The notes beneath the pieces are model-generated. The model searched no databases, was not told the DNA's origin, and was given only the letters and a program-made list of their open reading frames with translations. Position numbers and translations under genes: made by a program. A stretch of 16,809 nt of DNA from Deltaproteobacteria bacterium (GTDB taxonomy: Bacteria; Desulfobacterota; Desulfobacteria; Desulfobacterales; JAFDDL01). The stretch is taken from positions 1-16,809 of the forward strand of contig JAFDDL010000034.1 in NCBI GenBank assembly GCA_019310865.1, read 5' to 3'. This document shows positions 8,072 to 14,380 of this stretch, piece after piece. How positions within the stretch are numbered: the first letter of the stretch is position 1; every line of letters starts with the position of its first letter.

Positions 8072-8357
8072 ATTCCCGCGACCTCCTCTATCAGAAAACA
8101 AAACCCGGCAACCGTGTGATACACGTCGACGTTTCGAGGTTGATTGTAAGATTTTACATTAATACGTGCCATATCGGTCTGTCAATGCGAGTTGCGGTTT
8201 TTTCCGAGCCCCTATATCTGCTCGATTGACTGGTTATTATATGTATGATATCAATTCATAAACTCGGTTTGTTTTTTAAATTGGGCGCTTATGTGCGAAC
8301 CCGAATCACCCGATTGTGCTTATTGCCTTTGAATCTGAAACGAGAGCGGAATGAGTG
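8072..8357. promoter_or_regulatory. Divergent intergenic region with small dyads between channel and cyclase genes
   Basis: This 286-base non-coding region must hold the promoters for both divergent genes. Visible dyads are CGTGT-GAT-ACACG (8113-8125), the 10-bp palindrome ACGTCGACGT (8123-8132) overlapping it, TGTAA-GATT-TTACA (8145-8158) and TGATATCA (8246-8253). The first three lie within 90 bases upstream of the channel gene and are candidate operators. None matches the Crp consensus (TGTGA-N6-TCACA) as a whole. Confidence 0.45.
8226..8254 (+). promoter_or_regulatory. Candidate sigma-70-type promoter for the cyclase gene
   Basis: TTGACT (8226-8231, one mismatch to TTGACA) is followed after 17 bases by TATCAA (8249-8254, four of six matches to TATAAT), about 104 bases before the cyclase start. 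The spacing is ideal and the region is A/T-rich. The -10 match is weak and overlaps the TGATATCA dyad, so this is a tentative call. Confidence 0.35.
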
Positions 8358-9857
8358 ATGGCCAACAAGATCATACCGAAGAACCTGTTTGGATATCGAG
8401 GCCCTGAAAGACGCGAGGGTGACGAACGACGCAAGAGCTTGCAGCCCATCACCACTGCGGATCTGCGCAGTGGGAAAGACCGGCGCGATAGGAGGCGGCT
8501 GCCCATATTCGCCAAACTGTCGATCCTGTCTGCATTGCAGATGTTACTGGTGGTTTCCATTATCAGCCTGACAATGCTGGCAAAGCAAAAGCAACAATAC
8601 ATCGATCAACTCATTGATTTCGGTGTCGATATTGTGAAGATTGCCGCCCACAATTCCCCGGATAAGCTGCTCAGCGAAGAGGAAGTGTCTTTATTCCAAT
8701 TGGTTAAGGATATATCGGAAAACGAGCAGGTCCGATTTGCCATGATTGTTGATACCCGCAAGCGAATCGTGGCCCATAGCCAATTCGAACGGGTTAATAC
8801 GACCTACTCCCCCCCGGAAAACCTGGAATTGATCGACGAAAGAGATGAAACGACGATCAGTAGCTTTACGGACGGTGGGGAGCCCTTGCTGCATTTCAGG
8901 CAACCGATTACCTATCAAAAACTGCAGGTTGGTATAGTGGTATTGGCCCTGACCCAGCAGACCCTATTTGACACAATCCGCGAAGCAACTATCTTTATTT
9001 TGGTGTTAACGGTTGTCATCCTCGCGATTGGATTGGCAACCAGCGTGTTTGTGAGCTTGTACTTTTCCCGGCCGATTGTTGAATTAAAAAAGAGCGCCCA
9101 GGTGCTTGGCAGGGGTAATTTTTCATATCGGCTGAACATCAACCGTAACGATGAACTTGGGGATTTGGGAAAGGCCTTCAATCAGATGGCCGCAGGCCTG
9201 GGTGAGCGCGAGTTGATTCGTGAAACCTTTGGTAAATATGTTTCGCCGGAGATACGCGACCGGATTCTCTCCGGTGACATACCCTTAAACGGCGAGCGGC
9301 GCGAAGCGACCCTGCTTTTTTCAGATCTACGGGGGTTTACGGCCTATGTGGAAAAAAATGAGCCCGAGGAAGTCATCCAGAGCATGCGAGCCTATTTCAG
9401 CGTCATGGAAGCGGCCATCAAGAAACATGGCGGCCTGGTGCTCCAGTATGTCGGCGATGAAATTGAAGCGGTTTTCGGGATTCCCATCACCGTGGGTGAC
9501 CATGCTGAAAGGGCCATGCTGGCGGCCCTGGACATGCGCCAGGCGTTGATCGATCTGAACCGAGAACGCGCCGCGTCCGATTTGCCGCCGTTTAAGCACG
9601 GTATTGGAATCTATACCGGCAAGGTCCTTGCCGGCAATACGGGCAGTGACGAGCGCCTGTCGTATACCCTGATCGGAAATACCGTCAATCTGGCATCACG
9701 CATTCAGGGTATGACCAAAGAGATTGGATGGGACATTCTCGCTCACGAAAGCACCCTTGAGCGAACTACCCGTCCCTTCAACGTTGTTAAGGAAGACCAG
9801 CACAAGGTCAAAGGATATTCCAAATCGATCATCGTTTACCGGCTGATCGGGGATTAG
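8358..9857 (+). CDS. Membrane-bound class III adenylate/guanylate cyclase with HAMP domain
   Basis: This inner-membrane signalling enzyme makes a cyclic nucleotide, most likely cAMP. The 499-residue protein has an Arg-rich cytoplasmic N-terminus with repeated RR motifs (GPERREGDERRK, GKDRRDRRR), a first membrane helix (about 53-74), a periplasmic sensor region (about 75-208), a second helix (about 210-235), a HAMP linker (SRPIVELKKSAQVLGRGNF onward, about 237-290), and a catalytic domain (about 314-499). Both metal Asp residues are present (FSDLRGFT, D323; YVGDEIEAVFG, D367), as are the purine-contact Thr 437 in YTLIG and transition-state Asn 444/Arg 448 in VNLASR. The position usually held by the purine-selecting Lys is Gln 363 (LQYVGD). 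ATG 8358 follows GAGCGGA; a GTG at 8355 is the alternative start. The TAG stop overlaps the first base of the following palindrome. It is divergent from a cyclic-nucleotide-binding channel, its likely effector. Confidence 0.92.
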   Translation: MANKIIPKNLFGYRGPERREGDERRKSLQPITTADLRSGKDRRDRRRLPIFAKLSILSALQMLLVVSIISLTMLAKQKQQYIDQLIDFGVDIVKIAAHNSPDKLLSEEEVSLFQLVKDISENEQVRFAMIVDTRKRIVAHSQFERVNTTYSPPENLELIDERDETTISSFTDGGEPLLHFRQPITYQKLQVGIVVLALTQQTLFDTIREATIFILVLTVVILAIGLATSVFVSLYFSRPIVELKKSAQVLGRGNFSYRLNINRNDELGDLGKAFNQMAAGLGERELIRETFGKYVSPEIRDRILSGDIPLNGERREATLLFSDLRGFTAYVEKNEPEEVIQSMRAYFSVMEAAIKKHGGLVLQYVGDEIEAVFGIPITVGDHAERAMLAALDMRQALIDLNRERAASDLPPFKHGIGIYTGKVLAGNTGSDERLSYTLIGNTVNLASRIQGMTKEIGWDILAHESTLERTTRPFNVVKEDQHKVKGYSKSIIVYRLIGD

Positions 9858-10016
9858 GATCGGGAACGAAATAAATTGGACGAAGATTGCGAAGGATTTA
9901 GGTTCGTATTCAAGGCGCGTTAAAGGTTGCATACTATACGTATGTGGGCTTTAACGCAACGCCGAAGACGGACCTAAAGACGAGCAATATCGTTCAAGTT
10001 ATTTGGTTCACGATCC
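9857..10016. repeat. 160-bp near-perfect palindrome (MITE-like or structured repeat)
   Basis: The two halves pair along nearly their whole length around a centre at 9937. The outer arms run from GGATCG (9857-9862) to CGATCC (10011-10016) and share about 26 of 34 positions. The inner arm GCGTTAAAG (9917-9925) pairs perfectly with CTTTAACGC (9949-9957). The tip is CATAC-TATAC-GTATG (9930-9944). Both ends are flanked by TTA (9854-9856 and 10017-10019), compatible with a 3-bp target duplication, although three bases can match by chance. It contains no gene. It begins on the last base of the cyclase stop codon and ends 23 bases before the deacetylase start. It may be a miniature inverted-repeat element, a REP/BIME-like repeat, or a terminator for the cyclase gene. 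Confidence 0.8.
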
Positions 10017-10038
10017 TTACAATTTAAGGAGACCGGCG

Positions 10039-11061
10039 ATGCAAAAGAATCGACTTTCACTACGGCCGGGTGCTGTATGTGTCATGGGGCTGTTCATGCT
10101 CGTTGCCCTGGTGACGATCGTCCCCCAGGTTATGGGCGCAGGTTCGGCGGGGGATACTATTTCCTATCGTTCGGCCGATTATGTGATCCACCGGCTTCAA
10201 GAAGGTGAAACTTACGCCTTGCTGGCCCAATGGTACCTGGGCAATTCCAATGAAGCCTGGCGTATAGCCGCGGCCAATGAGGGTAAACCGCTTCTGAATA
10301 ACCGGTATGTGGTCATTCCCTTAAAGCAGATCAATCTGGGCGGTCTGACAGCGGAAGGGTACCAGACCATACCGATTCTATGTTACCACCGGTTCGGAAA
10401 ATCCTGCCGGTCGGTGTTGTGTATGCCCGCTGACGTGTTTGACCGTCAATTGCAATACCTAAAGGATCAGGGGTTTCAGTCCATATCGCTATCCATGCTG
10501 CATGATTTCATTAAATTCAAACGCGACTTGCCGCCCAAATCGGTTATCATCACCATCGATGACGGCTACCGATCCGCGTTCGACATTGCATACCCCATTT
10601 TAAAAAAACACGGATTTACAGCCACATATTTCGTCTATACGGACTTTGTCAGTGCGACGCGAAGCGCCATGAATTGGGATCAACTGCGCCGGATCAAGGC
10701 CGATGGCTTTGAGATCGGGTCCCACACACTGACCCATGCGGATCTGACAAAACCCAAACCCGGTGAAAACCGCAATGCCTATCTGAAGCGCATCAAACAT
10801 GAGCTGGCGCAATCCAAAACGATTATCGATGAGAAACTCAAGCAGGATACCCGTTTCATTGCCTGGCCTTTTGGTAATTCCAATCCGGGCGTGGAAAAGC
10901 TCAGCGAAGATGTCGGCTATGCATTTGGTCTTTCGGTCAGGCGGGGCAGCAATGCGGTTTTCACCGATCCGCTTGCCTTGAATCGAGACCAGGTTTTAAG
11001 CCGGAAAATAGAAAAATTCGCCACCAGACTCAAATCTTTTAAGGAATCCGAATTGAGGTAA
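10039..11061 (+). CDS. Secreted polysaccharide deacetylase (NodB/PgaB-like) with N-terminal LysM-like domain
   Basis: This predicted exported or membrane-anchored enzyme removes N- (or O-) acetyl groups from a polysaccharide. The 340-residue product has a signal peptide or anchor at 1-34 (hydrophobic 12-30, ending VMGAGSA). A LysM-like segment lies at about 47-95 (DYVIHRLQEGETYALLAQWYL, ending RYVVIPL), and a carbohydrate esterase 4 domain at about 110-300. Metal residues are visible: ITIDDGY (D174/D175) and SHTLTH (H229, H233). The third motif is WPFG (276-279), as in PgaB-like enzymes, rather than RxPY. The C-terminal RRGSNAVFTDPLALNRDQVL segment recurs in this LysM-deacetylase subfamily. 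ATG 10039 has AAGGAG at 10026-10031; an in-frame TTG at 10003 lies inside the palindrome and is rejected. The next gene starts 7 bases after the stop, indicating an operon. Confidence 0.88.
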   Translation: MQKNRLSLRPGAVCVMGLFMLVALVTIVPQVMGAGSAGDTISYRSADYVIHRLQEGETYALLAQWYLGNSNEAWRIAAANEGKPLLNNRYVVIPLKQINLGGLTAEGYQTIPILCYHRFGKSCRSVLCMPADVFDRQLQYLKDQGFQSISLSMLHDFIKFKRDLPPKSVIITIDDGYRSAFDIAYPILKKHGFTATYFVYTDFVSATRSAMNWDQLRRIKADGFEIGSHTLTHADLTKPKPGENRNAYLKRIKHELAQSKTIIDEKLKQDTRFIAWPFGNSNPGVEKLSEDVGYAFGLSVRRGSNAVFTDPLALNRDQVLSRKIEKFATRLKSFKESELR

Positions 11062-11068
11062 CTTGAAC

Positions 11069-12196
11069 ATGAAGTCATACACGGTTGTTTTGATTCTCGT
11101 TGGGATGATGTGGATGACGGGCTGTGCGACGACAACGCCGCGACGGGTTAGCCAGAAAACCCTTGATAAGGAGGCCGTCCAATTATATGCCGGCTTTATC
11201 CAGTCCGCCAAAAGCCATGCCGAAAGCAACAACTACCGAGAAGCGCTGGAATCTTATAAGCTGGCGTTGACCGTAAAGCCCAACGACAACGCCGCTCTGG
11301 AGGGCCGTCGTCAGATGGAGAATATGGCCGCGCGTAAAGCGCAGGAATATTATCAGCAGGGACTTCGGTTAAACAAACAGGGCAAGTATGCATCGAGTCG
11401 CGAACGGTTCATGGCCGCATTGCGCCTGAAGCCCGACTACGGCGATGCGCTGGAAATGCTGACCCGCCGGCAGCGGATTCAAGTGACCGATTATGTGGCG
11501 CACACCATTGCGCCGGGGGAAAACCTGAGCATCGTGGCCAAGAAATACTACGGTGATTACAAGCAGTTTAAAGCCATCGCCGAGTTCAACGAACTCAAGG
11601 ATGCAACCCAGATTCGGGTCGGCCAAATGGTAAAAGTACCGCGGGTTGACACCTTGCCGTTTAACGCTGATCCATCCATAATCGTGTCGGCCTGGTCCCC
11701 CGAGGAGACGGATTCCGAAGCGACCGACGAGATGGTCGATCAGGTCGCCATTTACCGGGATCAGGGCATGGCGCTTTTCAAAGAGGCGCGCTACGAAGAG
11801 GCGGCCTATGAGTTTAATAAGGTGATCAGCAGCATACCCGATGATACCGGTGCAAAACAATACCTGTCACGCTCCTATTTTCGTATGGGGGAATCGGTTT
11901 TCCAGAAGCAGCAATACATGCCCGCAAAACAGCTTTTTCAACAGGCGCTGACCCAGGATCCCAATTGTCCGAAATGCAGTAAATTCATCGACAAATGTGA
12001 GACAAAATTCATAGCGGTTCACTACAACAAGGGGGTCACCTTTTTTGAACAGGAGCAGCCCAAGGATGCCATTACCGAGTGGCGAAAAGTAGAAGCGATT
12101 AATCCTGGTTACAAGCAGGTGACCGCCTTAATTCGGAAAGCGGAGACCATTTTAAAAAATCTCGATGCAATTTTGAAGATGGGCGGCCGTAATTAA
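11069..12196 (+). CDS. TPR- and LysM-containing lipoprotein
   Basis: This is a predicted outer-membrane or periplasmic lipoprotein (375 residues). The N-terminus MKSYTVVLILVGMMWMTGC is a lipoprotein signal peptide with lipobox MTGC and acylated Cys 19. Two TPR blocks (about 35-122 and 225-350; for example NYREALESYKLALTVKPN, RYEEAAYEFNKVISSIPD, YMPAKQLFQQALTQDPN) flank a LysM domain at 141-192 (DYVAHTIAPGENLSIVAKKYY, ending GQMVKVPRV). TPR lipoproteins such as AlgK scaffold polysaccharide export and modification complexes, and LysM binds GlcNAc-containing glycans. It could therefore link the deacetylase and acetylation machinery to the cell wall or polymer; this role is inferred from architecture and context. 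C300, C303 and C310 form a C-x2-C-x6-C cluster in a TPR turn. ATG 11069 is preferred because GAGG lies 10 bases upstream; TTG 11063 is too close to it. Confidence 0.85.
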   Translation: MKSYTVVLILVGMMWMTGCATTTPRRVSQKTLDKEAVQLYAGFIQSAKSHAESNNYREALESYKLALTVKPNDNAALEGRRQMENMAARKAQEYYQQGLRLNKQGKYASSRERFMAALRLKPDYGDALEMLTRRQRIQVTDYVAHTIAPGENLSIVAKKYYGDYKQFKAIAEFNELKDATQIRVGQMVKVPRVDTLPFNADPSIIVSAWSPEETDSEATDEMVDQVAIYRDQGMALFKEARYEEAAYEFNKVISSIPDDTGAKQYLSRSYFRMGESVFQKQQYMPAKQLFQQALTQDPNCPKCSKFIDKCETKFIAVHYNKGVTFFEQEQPKDAITEWRKVEAINPGYKQVTALIRKAETILKNLDAILKMGGRN

Positions 12197-12232
12197 CGCC
12201 TCTACAATGAGCCGGTTCAGGTTATTTCCCAG

Positions 12233-13660
12233 ATGATCTTTTCCAGCACCCTGTTTCTGTTTGCGTTTCTTCCGGCGGTACTGGTCTGCTATTATGGCCA
12301 AAAAATACTGTCACCGGTCGGACTGCGAAACGCAATACTTCTTTTTTTCAGCTACCTTTTTTATCTGCATGGCGCGACCGATTTCCTTCTGGTCCTGATT
12401 GTTTCCACCTTACTAGACTTTATTCTGGGTCTATTCATGGTGCGCCATGCCTATTTTAAACGGCTGTGGCTGCTTTTCTCGCTGGTTTTGAACCTGGGCC
12501 TTCTGGTTTACTTCAAGTATGCGAATTTTTTTGTAACGGAACTCAATGCGATCTTCCCGCATGTGAGCTTATCCGCCATCCATTGGGAGCATGTGCTGCT
12601 TCCCATCGGGATTTCTTTTTTCACGTTCCAGAAACTCAGCTATATCATCGATGTCTACCGCGGCAAGAGCCGCCCGGCGTCAAACATGATCGACTTCGCA
12701 CTTTACATCGCCATGTTTCCCCAACTGATTGCCGGCCCCATTGTCCGTTTCGGGCAAATCCGAGATCAACTGAAAATCAGACGCGAGTCGTGGAATGCCT
12801 GTTTTCATGGCATTCTGCGGTTTTGCTGGGGGCTGGGCAAGAAGGTGATGATTGCCGATTCCTGCGGCCGGATTGCGGATGTGGTTTTCAGTATGCCGGT
12901 TTCCCTGCTGGATACCAAAACGGCCTGGCTCGGCGCAATCGCATACGCCCTGGAGATCTATTTTGACTTTTCAGCCTACTCGGATATGGCCATCGGGCTT
13001 GGATTGCTGTTTGGTTTCAGGTTGCCTGAAAACTTCCAGCGACCCTATTCAGCCATCAGTATTCGGGATTTTTGGCGCCGCTGGCACATGACCCTGGGCC
13101 AATGGTTCCGGGATTATCTCTATATTCCACTTGGGGGCAATCGCGGCGGAATCGTGAGGACCTGCATGAACCTGTCGATTGTCTGCGTTCTTTGCGGATT
13201 GTGGCATGGTGCCGGTTGGACCTTCGCGTTATGGGGGATTTATCACGGCGGTTTTATGGTGATTGAGCGGTTGGGTGGCCTGCGGGATCGCTCGCCTGGA
13301 AAATACATTGTCCTGCGTCGCGGCGCAACCTTATTGATCGTTATCATCGGATGGGTGCTCTTTCGCTCCGAAACCCTTACGGGTGCCTTGGGTTATCTGG
13401 GGGCCATGGCAACCCTCACCGATCTACCCATGACCTACGAATTGAAAAGCGTACTGAATCATCGCAACCTGTTTTTCATGGCAATGGCGCTGCCTGTATT
13501 CTTTCTGCCGGGCGATTTTTCGCTGCTGCAACGCTTCACGCGCACAAACGATCGGGTGCTGCAATTTTCGGGTATCGTATTCATCCTGATATTGCTGCCG
13601 TATTGTGTCGGGTTGATGCTGGGCGATGTGGAGAGTTCGTTTATATATTATCGGTTTTAG
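12233..13660 (+). CDS. MBOAT-family O-acyltransferase (AlgI/DltB-like)
   Basis: This integral inner-membrane protein (475 residues, about 10-12 helices) is predicted to pass acetyl groups from a cytoplasmic donor to the periplasm for polysaccharide O-acetylation. It starts MIFSSTLFLFAFLPAVL, the usual AlgI N-terminus. It contains the family landmarks LLPIGISFFTFQKLSYIIDVYRG (split at 122-144), FPQLIAGPIVRF (162-173), EIYFDFSAYSDMAIGLG (241-257), RDFWRRWHMTLGQWFRDYLYI (278-298) and CGLWHGAGWTFALWGIYHG (321-339). The last holds the catalytic His 325; His 285 lies in WRRWH. Length matches AlgI. It follows the lipoprotein gene by 36 bases with only a weak ribosome site and precedes the AlgJ/AlgX-like gene by 3 bases, the usual AlgI-AlgJ pairing. 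No lesion is seen. Confidence 0.93.
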   Translation: MIFSSTLFLFAFLPAVLVCYYGQKILSPVGLRNAILLFFSYLFYLHGATDFLLVLIVSTLLDFILGLFMVRHAYFKRLWLLFSLVLNLGLLVYFKYANFFVTELNAIFPHVSLSAIHWEHVLLPIGISFFTFQKLSYIIDVYRGKSRPASNMIDFALYIAMFPQLIAGPIVRFGQIRDQLKIRRESWNACFHGILRFCWGLGKKVMIADSCGRIADVVFSMPVSLLDTKTAWLGAIAYALEIYFDFSAYSDMAIGLGLLFGFRLPENFQRPYSAISIRDFWRRWHMTLGQWFRDYLYIPLGGNRGGIVRTCMNLSIVCVLCGLWHGAGWTFALWGIYHGGFMVIERLGGLRDRSPGKYIVLRRGATLLIVIIGWVLFRSETLTGALGYLGAMATLTDLPMTYELKSVLNHRNLFFMAMALPVFFLPGDFSLLQRFTRTNDRVLQFSGIVFILILLPYCVGLMLGDVESSFIYYRF

Positions 13661-13663
13661 AAG

Positions 13664-14380
13664 ATGAAAAAACTACTCTGCCTGATATTTTTCTGCATAA
13701 TCATTTCACCATTCGTTATGTGGATCGGTGGCCTCGATGTGGAGACACCCATTAAGCGTATGGAACTCCAACCCCCCCCCCTTCAAGGACGCGCCTTGTT
13801 TGATAAGGCCTATCACCGGGCGGTGAATCGCTATTTTACCGACAACTTCCCGTTTCGAAGTCTGCTGAGATATGTTTCAAACCTTGCAGACTACCGGATT
13901 TTTTCAACCTCCAATGCAAAACAGGTTTATGTGGGCGCAGACGGCTGGCTCTATCCGGAAAAATCGATCAAACGGCTCTATAACTACACGGATTACGATC
14001 CGGCCGACATTGAGCGATTGGTGCTGACCCTCTGCGCGCTGGAACGTATCGTCACTGCCACCGGCCGCCGATTCTATTTTGTTATGGTGCCTGAAAAGGC
14101 AAGCATTTATCCTGAGTTTACGGGAATCGATCCGAGCGTTGCCTCACGAAACCCCAGTTCATGCGAGCGGTTATGCCAATATGCGAAGATATATGGCTTA
14201 GAGAGCCTTCTGCGGGCGGATCGGCCGCTTCTGGCCGCAAAGGGAGATGCCGGGCTGCTTTATGATAAGACGGCCACCCATTGGAATGCGATGGGCGCAA
14301 AGGTTGCAGCCGAATTTATCCAAAGCCGCGTTTTTCAATCGGAGCCTCGCTTTGTTGGGATTTACCAGGACCAACGATGA
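13664..14380 (+). CDS. AlgJ/AlgX-like SGNH O-acetyltransferase, N-terminal part (cut by frameshift)
   Basis: This frame encodes the N-terminal part of a periplasmic, membrane-anchored AlgJ/AlgX-type transferase that would receive acetyl groups from the MBOAT protein and place them on polymer. The 238 residues comprise an N-terminal anchor (1-22), a NRYFTDNFPFRSLLR segment, GADGWLYPEK (91-100), MVPEKASIYPEF (141-152) and LLYDKTATHWNAMGAKVAAEF (split at 198-218). The last is the DxHW motif, but the Asp is Ala 204 (His 206 kept). The frame then stops at 14378-14380 without the nucleophile block. That block (GYGDSF) continues in the next frame at 14433-14452, so the coding sequence carries a +1 shift near 14331. 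A C10 tract (13772-13781) lies in codons 37-40. The start 3 bases after the MBOAT stop indicates coupling. It is a broken gene unless the frameshift is programmed or a sequencing error. Confidence 0.82.
   Translation: MKKLLCLIFFCIIISPFVMWIGGLDVETPIKRMELQPPPLQGRALFDKAYHRAVNRYFTDNFPFRSLLRYVSNLADYRIFSTSNAKQVYVGADGWLYPEKSIKRLYNYTDYDPADIERLVLTLCALERIVTATGRRFYFVMVPEKASIYPEFTGIDPSVASRNPSSCERLCQYAKIYGLESLLRADRPLLAAKGDAGLLYDKTATHWNAMGAKVAAEFIQSRVFQSEPRFVGIYQDQR
13772..13781 (+). repeat. Poly-C tract (C10) in coding region
   Basis: Ten consecutive C bases lie within codons 37-40 of the AlgJ-like gene, just after its membrane anchor. Long G/C homopolymers are typical slipped-strand sites in surface-polysaccharide contingency genes. 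At length 10 the reading frame is maintained across the tract. Confidence 0.9.

Noticed and set aside
8245..8255. Crp-type binding site near the cyclase promoter
   Set aside because: TGATATCA is a palindrome but does not fit TGTGA-N6-TCACA.
9857..10016. Possible integron attC site
   Set aside because: The palindrome is long, but its arms do not show the R/L box core (GTTRRRY and RYYYAAC) at the ends, and there is no cassette array around it.
10003..10038. TTG-initiated N-terminal extension of the deacetylase
   Set aside because: It would start inside the palindrome without a ribosome site; ATG 10039 has AAGGAG at the right distance and gives a proper signal peptide.
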